From: Pseudofrankia asymbiotica
GTDB lineage: Bacteria > Actinomycetota > Actinomycetes > Frankiales > Frankiaceae
NCBI RefSeq assembly: GCF_001983105.1
Contig: NZ_MOMC01000018.1
Span: 28,880 to 35,574 of the forward strand
Length of the DNA: 6,695 nucleotides
Direction of reading: 5' to 3'
Part shown: positions 1 through 5,402 of the stretch, piece after piece
How positions within the stretch are numbered: position 1 is the first letter of the stretch
How the letters are laid out: each line of letters opens with the position of its first letter
Made by a program: the position numbers and the translations under genes
Notes under the pieces: generated by a model
Databases searched by the model: none
The model's input: only the letters and a program-made list of their open reading frames with translations
Told to the model about the DNA's origin: nothing

Positions 1-115
1 AGTCCGCCGGCTGCCAGAAGTGTTCGGCGGCGAACAGGATTCCGAGCGCGATCGGCGAATCGGAACCTCCGGGCGCGATCGTGGCACGGCGCGGAGAAGG
101 ACTTCTCCTGATCAT
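1..115 (-). CDS. possible 5' end of a gene running off the left edge
   Basis: An open minus-strand frame begins at an ATG (113-115) and stays open for 38 codons to the window edge. Its distal half reads like real protein (PIALGILFAAEHFWQPAD) and has mostly G/C third positions, better than the other frames there. The first dozen codons are Arg/Ser/Pro-rich with poor third-position bias, so the true start may lie further in. No Shine-Dalgarno or TANNNT box precedes the ATG. It would sit 39 nt downstream of the acyltransferase on the same strand, so it could be a third operon member. No family is recognised. Chance is still a fair explanation. Confidence 0.3.
   Translation of the reverse strand, partial: MIRRSPSPRRATIAPGGSDSPIALGILFAAEHFWQPAD
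93..108. repeat. short inverted repeat after the acyltransferase gene
   Basis: GGAGAAG and CTTCTCC form perfect 7-bp arms around a 2-nt centre. The site lies about 46 nt past the acyltransferase stop. It could be a small operator or part of a weak 3' hairpin, but the 2-nt centre is too short for an ideal RNA loop, and it falls inside the possible partial gene. Function is unknown. Confidence 0.3.
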
Positions 116-154
116 TGTTTCGCCAGGCCGTGGGTGCCTGCGCGGGCGGGAGTG

Positions 155-1171
155 TCAGGCCTGAGCCGGTTGCGGGCCGGTAGGGCCGTGCGCGTCGATC
201 CAGGCGTCGACCACCGCCCAGTGCATGGTCAGCCAGTCCGCGCGCTCCCCGCCCGCCGCGGGCAGCTCATCGGCCGGGAACCACCACCAGCGCACCTCCA
301 TCGGCACCGCCAGCGGAAGGGCCCGCCAGATCTGGCTCAGGCTGGTCAGCCGGTCCAGGCCCGTGTGGGCGACCACAGCCGTCCCGGCGACGGTGCCCGC
401 GTCCAGCGCCGCCAGCACTCCGGCGGGCCTCGGCGGGAGCACGTGGGTGAGGTCCTCGGCCACCCGCGCCCGGCGGTTCTGCCCCCGGCGGCGCAGGCCG
501 ACGATGACGCGGCGGCGGCGCCTGGCGGTGAAGTTCGCGCCCTCCGGGAAGATGACCAGGGCGTCCCGGCCGGTCAGCCGGGACGCGAGCGCGTTGACCC
601 GGGCGACCGCCGTCGGGTCGGCGCCGTCGCTCCGCAGGAAGCAGGCCCCGAGCCGGCCCAGCAGGATGTCGATCCCCGGGTCGAGCTGGAGGCTGGCCAG
701 CAGGACGACCCGCGGAGTACGGCGGTAGCGGTTGAGCACCAGGTGGACGAGCGCGAACGAGTCCCCGGCGCCGGCATGCCGGCTGGCCACCAGCACGGGG
801 CGCCCGGCGCACTCGAACGTCCCGGCGGGCGGCTCCCGCACGGTCAGCCGGAACCTCGTCAGCTTCCCGGCCGCCGCCACGAGCAGCGTGAGCATGCCGC
901 GCAGCAGCGCCAGATGGGTCCGCTCCCACCGCGACCGCAGCAGTGGCCGGACCAGCCACAGCCCGAAGCCGGCGACGATCACGGCGGCCTCGGCGACGAG
1001 GTAGACCGCGCCGAGGGCGGTTACCCGGCTCAGCCGCAGCCGCCGGTTGAGCGGCGCGCCGGCCAGCCCGAGCACCGTCACCACGACGCAGAGAGCCGCC
1101 ACCGCGACCGCGACGGGGACGAACAGCGGGTCGATGAGAAGGCGACGGACGGCGCGGGGCGGCACCCTCAC
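155..1171 (-). CDS. PlsC-type lysophospholipid acyltransferase, membrane-anchored
   Basis: 338 aa, GTG start. The protein has the hallmarks of the glycerolipid acyltransferase (PlsC/AGPAT) superfamily: an H-X4-D catalytic motif at His132-Asp137 (RHAGAGD) and a FPEG acceptor-binding motif at 208-211. Members move an acyl group from acyl-CoA or acyl-ACP to a lysolipid such as lysophosphatidate. Two hydrophobic segments, about residues 15-38 and 50-75, should anchor the N-terminus in the membrane with the catalytic domain on the cytoplasmic face. An Arg-rich stretch (about 216-235) follows the FPEG motif. The GTG overlaps the upstream patatin TGA as GTGA, which points to translational coupling; a second GTG two codons in is possible. 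The exact acceptor lipid cannot be read from sequence. The family is secure and the substrate is not. Confidence 0.88.
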   Translation of the reverse strand: MRVPPRAVRRLLIDPLFVPVAVAVAALCVVVTVLGLAGAPLNRRLRLSRVTALGAVYLVAEAAVIVAGFGLWLVRPLLRSRWERTHLALLRGMLTLLVAAAGKLTRFRLTVREPPAGTFECAGRPVLVASRHAGAGDSFALVHLVLNRYRRTPRVVLLASLQLDPGIDILLGRLGACFLRSDGADPTAVARVNALASRLTGRDALVIFPEGANFTARRRRRVIVGLRRRGQNRRARVAEDLTHVLPPRPAGVLAALDAGTVAGTAVVAHTGLDRLTSLSQIWRALPLAVPMEVRWWWFPADELPAAGGERADWLTMHWAVVDAWIDAHGPTGPQPAQA

Positions 1172-2256
1172 CTGGTGCCGCCCGAACCGCCGGCCCTGCC
1201 CGGCCCCGCGGAACCGCCCGGTCCGGCGGACCGGGCGGGCTCGGAAACGCCGGAAGTCTCGGCGGCGCCCGCGGCCTCGGCGATGCCGGCGGCCTCACCG
1301 ATCACGCCGGCCTCACCGGCTCCGGCCGCCGTGTTGACCGCGGCTGCCTTGTTGGCCGCGCCAGCCTCGCCAGCCCCGGGCTCCGAGCGGATCGGGTGGT
1401 TGGCCGGGACGCTGGTCCCGGACCGTTCGAGGTACTCGGTGGTGGCGCGGCGGGCCTGCTCGATCCGGCGGCGCACCCCGGACGCGGACCGGTAGCGCAG
1501 TCCGAGCAGCGGCGTCCCGCTGTCGTCACCTACCGGCAGGACGTGCACCGTCACCCCCTCCGGCAGGCTCGCCATCGCGTCGGCGAAGCCACGGCGCCGG
1601 GCGATCTCGAAGGCGACCAGCCCCGCCTCCCACGGCCAGCGACCGGGGCGCAGCGGCCGCTCGATCCGGCCGACGTGCAGCACGTAGACCGTCCGCGCGC
1701 CGAGGGCCACGGCCCTGCCGACCGGGGTGCTGTCGATGAGACCGCCGTCGATGTAGTGCTCGTCGCCGATCTTCACCGGCGGGAGCAGCGCGGGCACGGC
1801 GCAGGACGCGAGCACCGCGTCGACCAGCGGCCCCTGGTCGAACCAGCGTGCCGTCGCGCGCTCGATGCTGGCGGCCACGCACTGGAACCGCACCGGCAGC
1901 TCCTCGAACGTCGCGGCCAGATGCGCGCGCAGCATCTGGCGCAGCGAGGCGTTCGAGTGCAGGTGGCCGTGCTGGACGACCGTCGCCAGTTGTTTCGCCG
2001 GGCCGCCCGCGAACACGTCGGATCTGCCAAGGTCCGACCACAGCTCGGTCAGCAGCCCGATGGCCTCGGCTGTCGGGTTGGCCGCGACCGCGGCGCCGTT
2101 GATGGCCCCGACCGACGTCCCGACGACCAGATCCGGCCGGCAACCGGCCTCCAGCAGGGCGTCGAGCATGCCGACCTCGGCGGCGCCGAGCACCCCGCCG
2201 CCGCCCAGCACGAACGCGACAGGGCCCACTGGGGAGGCTGGCGAAATCGTGGTCAC
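1168..2256 (-). CDS. patatin-like phospholipase with Ala/Gly-rich tail
   Basis: 362 aa, GTG start. The patatin fold signature is complete: a glycine-rich oxyanion loop (GGGG, 18-21), the nucleophile elbow GTSVG at 46-50 (Ser48), and the DGG motif at 170-172 supplying the catalytic Asp170. These form the Ser-Asp dyad of patatin/RssA-type lipid acyl hydrolases, which release fatty acids from phospholipids or other acyl esters. The catalytic region and following helices end near residue 290. The last 70 or so residues are low-complexity Ala/Gly/Glu/Pro repeats (GAGEAG twice, EAAG units), probably disordered and unusual for the family. There is no signal peptide, so it is probably cytoplasmic or membrane-associated. 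It is the first gene of a minus-strand operon and overlaps the acyltransferase by 4 bp. No convincing Shine-Dalgarno precedes the GTG, but a TAGCAG box sits 6 nt upstream, consistent with a leaderless start. Confidence 0.9.
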   Translation of the reverse strand: MTTISPASPVGPVAFVLGGGGVLGAAEVGMLDALLEAGCRPDLVVGTSVGAINGAAVAANPTAEAIGLLTELWSDLGRSDVFAGGPAKQLATVVQHGHLHSNASLRQMLRAHLAATFEELPVRFQCVAASIERATARWFDQGPLVDAVLASCAVPALLPPVKIGDEHYIDGGLIDSTPVGRAVALGARTVYVLHVGRIERPLRPGRWPWEAGLVAFEIARRRGFADAMASLPEGVTVHVLPVGDDSGTPLLGLRYRSASGVRRRIEQARRATTEYLERSGTSVPANHPIRSEPGAGEAGAANKAAAVNTAAGAGEAGVIGEAAGIAEAAGAAETSGVSEPARSAGPGGSAGPGRAGGSGGTR

Positions 2257-2268
2257 CGGACGCTGCTA
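2257..2268 (-). promoter_or_regulatory. weak leaderless-type -10 box for the patatin gene
   Basis: Read on the minus strand, TAGCAG (2268-2263) stands exactly 6 nt before the GTG at 2256, the same geometry as the clearer leaderless promoters in this window. It keeps the TA of TANNNT but has G at the usually conserved last T. No -35 match is evident. A 6-codon ATG frame (2274-2254) ends with a TGA that overlaps this GTG; it would only be in the mRNA if transcription starts further upstream. Confidence 0.35.
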
Positions 2269-2397
2269 CCCATGCGGCCGCCCGGCGAAGCCGACGACGC
2301 GCCGAAGGCTCACATCACCCTTGCGCGTCGCCCGCCAGACGCGGGTGAGAACCGCCTCGCGGGAGCCGACGTCGACGCCGCGTCCTGTCCGACGTGA

Positions 2398-2445
2398 CGG
2401 ATCCGCGGGGCGGCGGATCCTCGGGGCGGCGGATCCTCGGGGGCC
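2398..2445. repeat. three tandem copies of a 16-bp unit
   Basis: Three head-to-tail copies of CGGATCC(G/T)CGGGGCGG start at 2398, 2414 and 2430. The second matches the first except for one base, and the third diverges in its last three bases. Copies 1 and 2 also contain an inverted repeat, GGATCCGC (2399-2406) and GCGGATCC (2413-2420), with a 6-nt loop. The array lies between the divergent patatin and PaiB genes, upstream of the PaiB promoter. It could be an operator array or simply an expanded repeat. Confidence 0.75.
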
Positions 2446-2458
2446 GGCGACGCCGGCC
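2442..2458. promoter_or_regulatory. 17-bp palindrome at the PaiB promoter
   Basis: GGCCGGCG-A-CGCCGGCC is a perfect palindrome with 8-bp arms. Its right end touches the position expected for the -35 element (about 2456-2461) of the TAGGGT promoter at 2479. That placement suits a repressor site, possibly for autoregulation. The GC-only arms make chance occurrence in such DNA more likely than usual. Confidence 0.4.
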
Positions 2459-2478
2459 GGGATGGCCGCCGCGCGCCA

Positions 2479-2490
2479 TAGGGTGGCGGG
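2479..2490 (+). promoter_or_regulatory. leaderless promoter -10 box (TAGGGT) for the PaiB-family gene
   Basis: TAGGGT (2479-2484) fits the actinobacterial TANNNT -10 consensus and is followed by 6 nt and then the GTG at 2491. Transcription would begin at or next to the start codon. No good -35 hexamer is visible 17 nt upstream. The same TAGGGTGG string precedes the FKBP gene. Confidence 0.65.
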
Positions 2491-3099
2491 GTGTATGTGC
2501 CCACGGCCAACCGTGTCGATGACGAGGCGCTGATCCGGGAGTTCGTCGCGGAACGCGGGTCGGGGACGCTGGTGACCGTCGGGCCGGACGGGACCGCGGA
2601 CGCGACCTTGCTGCCGGTCCTGTGGGAGGCCGACCTGCTTGTCGCGCACTTCGCCCGGGCGAACGACCACTGGCGGCGGATGCGGGACGGCGCGGCGGGG
2701 CTGCTCGTGGTCAACGGCCCGGAGGCATACGTCTCGCCGTCGTGGTACCCCACGAAAGCCGAGCACGGCGGCAGGGTCGTGCCGACGTGGAACTACTCGG
2801 CCGTCCACCTGCGCGGCCCGGTCACCGTGCATGACGACCCGGAATGGCTGCGCGCGGCCGTCACCGGGCTGACGGACCGGCACGAGGCCGGCCGGGAACA
2901 CCCCTGGGCGGTCACCGACGCCCCCGAGCGGTATGTCGACGGAATGCTGCGCGCGGTCGTCGGCGTCTCGCTGCGCGTCGAGTCCGTCGAGGCGAAGGCC
3001 AAGTGGAGCCAGAACAGGTCCGAGGCGGATCGCGCGGGCGTGCTCGCCGCGCTCACCGACCCGGACGCGCGGGCCCGGATGGTGTCCGGGTCCCTGTGA
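2491..3099 (+). CDS. PaiB-family FMN-binding protein (putative negative regulator)
   Basis: 202 aa, GTG start, matching the usual length of about 200 aa. The PaiB / FMN_bind_2 signatures are all present in order: MYVP at the N-terminus, HFARANDHW (53-61), YVSPSWY (80-86), VPTWNYSAVH (97-106) and KWSQNR (171-176). The fold is a split-barrel FMN-binding domain related to pyridoxamine-phosphate oxidases. Bacillus subtilis PaiB is reported as a transcriptional repressor of protease and sporulation genes, but here no separate helix-turn-helix is visible, so a flavin-dependent enzymatic role is equally possible. No paiA-like acetyltransferase is adjacent. The start is fixed by the conserved MYVP and by a TAGGGT box 6 nt upstream. 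It is transcribed alone and ends tail-to-tail with the FKBP gene. Confidence 0.9.
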   Translation: MYVPTANRVDDEALIREFVAERGSGTLVTVGPDGTADATLLPVLWEADLLVAHFARANDHWRRMRDGAAGLLVVNGPEAYVSPSWYPTKAEHGGRVVPTWNYSAVHLRGPVTVHDDPEWLRAAVTGLTDRHEAGREHPWAVTDAPERYVDGMLRAVVGVSLRVESVEAKAKWSQNRSEADRAGVLAALTDPDARARMVSGSL

Positions 3100-3127
3100 C
3101 ACCCGGCGGGCCGGTGGTGTCCGGGTC
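3080..3127. repeat. 13-bp direct repeat across the PaiB stop codon
   Basis: TGGTGTCCGGGTC occurs at 3080-3092, inside the last PaiB codons, and again at 3115-3127, inside the left arm of the terminator-like hairpin. The first copy can also pair locally: GGTGTC (3081-3086) with GACACC (3098-3103) around the stop codon. The two copies therefore offer competing 3'-end foldings. Confidence 0.6.
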
Positions 3128-3162
3128 GCGCGCCATCGTGGACGACGCGGACACCACCGGCC
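3109..3162. terminator. bidirectional terminator-like hairpin between convergent genes
   Basis: Perfect 15-bp arms at 3109-3123 (GGCCGGTGGTGTCCG) and 3148-3162 (CGGACACCACCGGCC). After one G/G mismatch the stem continues for 4 bp (GTCG 3125-3128 with CGAC 3143-3146), leaving a 14-nt loop. It lies 10 nt after the PaiB stop and about 100 nt after the FKBP stop on the other strand, so it can serve both. There is no T-run on either side, as is common for actinomycete terminators. Confidence 0.75.
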
Positions 3163-3258
3163 GGGCACGCGAGAGGGACTCCCAACTCCCCTATCGCGCG
3201 AAAGAACGCCCGCGGCCGGGCGACGGCTCGGACGGACAGCCGGTTCGGGCAGGTGAGG

Positions 3259-3627
3259 TCAGCTGACGCCGAGCAGGTCGACGACGAAGATCAGGGTCTC
3301 GTTGGGCTTGATGTCGCGGCCGGCGCCACGCGCGCCATAGCCGAGGTGCGGCGGAATGACGAGCTGACGGCGGCCGCCAACCTTCATCCCCTGCACACCC
3401 TGGTCCCAGCCGGCGATGACCTGGCCGGCGCCGAGACGGAACCGGAACGGCTGGCCGCGGTTGTACGAGGCGTCGAACTCCTCGCCCGTGCTGTGGGCGA
3501 CGCCGACGTAGTGAACCGACACGTTCCGACCAGCGACTGCCGGCGCGCCGTCTCCCTCGACGACATCCTTGACGACCAGGTCGGCCGGCGGGGTCGGATC
3601 CACGAAGTCGATTTCGGGCTTCTCCAT
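3259..3627 (-). CDS. FKBP-type peptidyl-prolyl cis-trans isomerase
   Basis: 122 aa, ATG start. It is a single complete FKBP domain that catalyses cis/trans isomerisation of X-Pro bonds. Residues equivalent to the FKBP12 active-site pocket are in place: Tyr40, Phe51-Asp52, Arg57, Phe61, Val70-Ile71, Trp74 (VIAGWD), Tyr97 (LGYG) and Phe114. There is no signal peptide, lipobox or membrane segment, so it is a cytoplasmic folding helper. The first 20 residues (EKPEIDFVDPTPPADL) are typical of actinobacterial members. An ATG sits 6 nt after a TAGGGT box, which fixes the start and implies a leaderless mRNA independent of the HAD gene 127 nt upstream. It converges on the PaiB gene. Confidence 0.94.
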   Translation of the reverse strand: MEKPEIDFVDPTPPADLVVKDVVEGDGAPAVAGRNVSVHYVGVAHSTGEEFDASYNRGQPFRFRLGAGQVIAGWDQGVQGMKVGGRRQLVIPPHLGYGARGAGRDIKPNETLIFVVDLLGVS

Positions 3628-3639
3628 TGCCCCACCCTA
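3628..3639 (-). promoter_or_regulatory. leaderless promoter -10 box (TAGGGT) for the FKBP gene
   Basis: On the minus strand TAGGGT (3639-3634) is followed by 6 nt (GGGGCA) and the ATG at 3627. This is the same box and spacing as at the PaiB gene, and the match extends to TAGGGTGG. No Shine-Dalgarno is present and no clear -35 is seen. Confidence 0.65.
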
Positions 3640-3660
3640 CGGGCGCGGCGCCGCGCCGAC

Positions 3661-3751
3661 CGCGACCGGCGGCCGGGGATCGGCGCTCGTGACCAGGGGC
3701 GGGCGACCGGGATCGACGCTCGCGACCGGCGGTCGGACGGCGGTCGGACGG
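3661..3751. repeat. repeat-rich spacer between the HAD and FKBP genes
   Basis: The spacer is built from overlapping GACC/GGTC words. CGGTCGGACGG is repeated in tandem (3730-3740, 3741-3751). An imperfect 21-bp repeat beginning GGGATCG(G/A)CGCTCG occurs at 3676 and 3709. CGCGACCGGCGG occurs at 3661 and 3721. GACCG-G-CGGTC (3724-3734) is a palindrome that could help end HAD transcription. The role is unknown: terminator, regulator sites upstream of the FKBP promoter, or neutral repeat growth. Confidence 0.55.
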
Positions 3752-3754
3752 CAG

Positions 3755-4414
3755 TCAGAACACGAGGTCGTGAAGGGTGCTGACTCTCGGGACGTCAGCC
3801 GTCAGGTGAGCGCCGTGACGGTCGACCAGGACCGCGCCGACACCGGCCTCGACGGCGCCGAGAATGTCCTTTTCCAGCGAGTCACCGACCATCAGGGCTT
3901 CGTCGGCCGTCGCGCCCAGAATGTCGAGAGCACCCTTGAAGGCACGTGGGTCGGGTTTTCCCGCGGGCAGCACGGACGACGTGATAAGGAGATCGATCTC
4001 ATCGATCAGGCCGAGACGGGTGAGCTTGAGTCGCTGTTGTTCCTCGATCCCGTTCGTGAAGATGGCCACGGTCAGCCCGGCCGCGCGGGCGCGGCGGAGA
4101 GCGGGAACGGCGTCGTCGAAGGCCGTCCAGCCGGCTTCGTAACGGACGAGATATCCGGCGAAGATGATGTCGGCCTCGTCGTCCGCCATCTCGAGCGAGA
4201 GAAACTCCCGCACCCGGGCGCGTCGCTGCTCGGTGAAGGTGATCTCCCGACGCTGGTAGCGGGCGTAATGGGTCTCGGAGACGCTCGCCCAGCGCTCACC
4301 GACCAGCTCGTCGGTGACACCATGGCCCGCGGCCCATTCGACGACAGCCGCGGTCGCCGCCGACCGCTGGTCGACGAGCGTGTCGTCAAGATCAAAAAAT
4401 ATCCCCCGTAGCAC
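3755..4414 (-). CDS. HAD-superfamily hydrolase, subfamily IA
   Basis: 219 aa from the GTG at 4414. All HAD phosphatase motifs are present: motif I DLDDT with nucleophile Asp8 and acid/base Asp10; motif II FTNG with Thr120; Lys153 in GKPDP; motif IV GDSLEKD with Asp178 and Asp183 for Mg2+. A C1-type helical cap lies between motif I and motif II (about residues 15-105). Relatives are cytosolic small-molecule phosphatases, but the substrate (sugar phosphate, nucleotide or phosphoglycolate) cannot be assigned. The frame is open upstream to 4531, but the extra 39 residues are Arg/Pro-rich and unlike the family, whose members begin a few residues before motif I. An extended -10-like TGACAGAAT ends 7 nt before the chosen GTG. 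It lies upstream of FKBP on the same strand but is probably a separate transcript. Confidence 0.9.
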   Translation of the reverse strand: MLRGIFFDLDDTLVDQRSAATAAVVEWAAGHGVTDELVGERWASVSETHYARYQRREITFTEQRRARVREFLSLEMADDEADIIFAGYLVRYEAGWTAFDDAVPALRRARAAGLTVAIFTNGIEEQQRLKLTRLGLIDEIDLLITSSVLPAGKPDPRAFKGALDILGATADEALMVGDSLEKDILGAVEAGVGAVLVDRHGAHLTADVPRVSTLHDLVF

Positions 4415-4430
4415 GCCCAGGATTCTGTCA
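4415..4430 (-). promoter_or_regulatory. possible extended -10 promoter for the HAD gene
   Basis: On the minus strand TGA-CAGAAT (4430-4422) is followed by 7 nt and then the GTG at 4414. CAGAAT has A2 and T6 of TANNNT, and the TGN before it resembles an extended -10. There is no Shine-Dalgarno in the 7-nt gap, so a leaderless start is the simplest reading. The -35 position (CTTCAT) is weak. Confidence 0.4.
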
Positions 4431-4752
4431 CGATCGGCCCGGGAATGAAGGGTTTCCCATCGGGTGCGCGGGCGCGGCGGCCGATTGCCGAGGTAGGTCG
4501 ATGGAACGCGACCGAGTTGCCCCCACACCATCTCCGTCGCGAGGCCGTGGGTCGCTTTCCAGCGGGGTGAGGCCGGCGTTGGAAAACATCGAGGGCTCCC
4601 CGTTCAGCGCGAAAAGGGGCGTCCTCGCGCGGGCCGGAGATCCTCGTCCGGCTTGTCCCGGTCCCCGGTGGGGATGGTAGGCAGCCCCCGGCACATCGCT
4701 GGCGTGGCTGGCACCGGCGGCCGAGCCGGCCTGGCTTGTCACCGCGCGGGCG
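4431..4752. other. divergent intergenic region between the HAD and MerR-like genes
   Basis: About 320 bp with no convincing gene. A 104-codon minus-strand frame (4742-4428) is open but has weaker third-position G/C bias than the real genes and no recognisable domain. The only structure I see is the inverted repeat listed separately. The region should hold the -35 sides of two divergent promoters, and the MerR-like protein might bind here. Confidence 0.6.
4556..4585. repeat. AT-containing inverted repeat in the divergent spacer
   Basis: TTTCCAGCG (4556-4564) and CGTTGGAAA (4577-4585) pair over 9 positions with one G/T, leaving a 12-nt loop. The T- and A-runs stand out in this GC-rich DNA. It lies well upstream of both proposed start points, so it is more likely a protein-binding site than an RNA structure. 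Chance cannot be excluded. Confidence 0.35.
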
Positions 4753-4764
4753 TAAGTTCATCCC
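4753..4764 (+). promoter_or_regulatory. leaderless promoter -10 box (TAAGTT) for the MerR-like gene
   Basis: TAAGTT (4753-4758) matches TANNNT and is followed by 6 nt and the ATG at 4765, identical in geometry to the PaiB and FKBP promoters. TTGTCA (4736-4741) resembles a -35 but is only 11 nt away, too close for a standard promoter. Confidence 0.65.
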
Positions 4765-5397
4765 ATGACGGGCGGGCCCGCGCTCCCACCCTCCGGCGAG
4801 CCACTCACCGAGGCCGCTGCCCGCACGTCCGCGGACGAGCCCGGCGCCGCGGGGCGGCGGTTGGCGAGGATGGGGCGGCCACGCCTCACGACCGAACGCC
4901 AGATCGCGTACTGGCGCAGGTCTGGGTTGCTGCGGCCCGGGACCGCGGAGATGACGCAGGCCCGCACGATCGCGGCGCTGCGGCGGGCTGGTGTCAGCAT
5001 CGCTCGGATCCGTGCCGCGGCCGATCGGCTACAGGCCAGCTGGGCCGCCGTCCACGATCACGAGCCGCCCTTCGAGCCCTTCGCCGGCGGCTCGCCGTTG
5101 CCAGGCCCGCCGGAGTCGCCGGCGGCCGGCCTCCCCCGCTTCGCCGTGCTGGCTGGTGAGCTCTTCATCCGCCACCCCGACGGAACCTGGGAGGGCGACA
5201 GCCAGCCTGGCCAGCTCATCATCGACGGCGTCCTCCCGCTCCCCGGCTCCGCGTCGGCCGCGGCGACGCCGGTCCAGCCGCGCGCGGGCGACGCGACCCA
5301 CGGGCGGCACGCGCCCGGCCCCGACCGTGAGGCGATCCTTCGCTTCGTCGCGCGCGAGAACGCCCACGCGTCACCGCGAGAGACGCCATCCTCCTGA
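4765..5397 (+). CDS. MerR-like winged-helix DNA-binding protein
   Basis: 210 aa, ATG start chosen because TAAGTT lies 6 nt upstream; a later Met36 is possible but has no such signal. After a disordered 35-residue N-terminus, residues 40-90 resemble a shortened MerR-type winged HTH: TTERQIAYWRRSGLLRP matches the helix 2 and wing region (compare the usual YYERIGLLRP), and RTIAALRRAGVSIARIRAAADRL matches the helices after it. The segment between these parts is shorter than normal. Residues 125-158 form a small separate unit rich in beta-like sequence (FAVLAGELFIRHPDGTWEGD then GQLIIDGVLPL), followed by a disordered linker and a short C-terminal helix (188-200). No metal-binding Cys are visible, and no Cys occurs at all. 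It is presumably a transcriptional regulator, target and ligand unknown. It converges with the exported-protein gene across 5 bp. Confidence 0.72.
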   Translation: MTGGPALPPSGEPLTEAAARTSADEPGAAGRRLARMGRPRLTTERQIAYWRRSGLLRPGTAEMTQARTIAALRRAGVSIARIRAAADRLQASWAAVHDHEPPFEPFAGGSPLPGPPESPAAGLPRFAVLAGELFIRHPDGTWEGDSQPGQLIIDGVLPLPGSASAAATPVQPRAGDATHGRHAPGPDREAILRFVARENAHASPRETPSS

Positions 5398-5402
5398 CGG
5401 CG

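Noticed and set aside
20..1495. 491-codon plus-strand open frame antisense to the acyltransferase and patatin genes
   Set aside because: Arg/Pro/Gly-rich composition with no domain; it mirrors two minus-strand genes with intact catalytic motifs. Such antisense frames are expected in very GC-rich DNA.
267..2143. Other long frames over the lipid genes (minus 267-1298 and 1526-2143, plus 1396-2397)
   Set aside because: Frame-shifted or antisense shadows with low-complexity Arg/Pro/Ala sequence and no motifs.
2266..3168. 300-codon minus-strand frame opposite the PaiB-family gene
   Set aside because: The plus-strand PaiB motifs are complete and its composition is natural; the minus frame runs through the promoter and repeat region and shows no domain.
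3253..4411. Plus-strand frames opposite FKBP and HAD (3253-3783, 3569-4411)
   Set aside because: Both FKBP and HAD carry full active-site motifs on the minus strand; these frames are antisense shadows.
4415..4531. Longer HAD start at 4531 adding 39 N-terminal residues
   Set aside because: The extra residues are Arg/Pro-rich and unlike the family. The GTG at 4414 places motif I at residue 8 and has a -10-like box just upstream.
4428..4742. 104-codon minus-strand frame ending 13 nt before the HAD start
   Set aside because: Third-position G/C bias is weaker than in the real genes, no domain is recognised, and no ribosome-binding site or TANNNT box precedes its GTG. Kept as unlikely rather than impossible.
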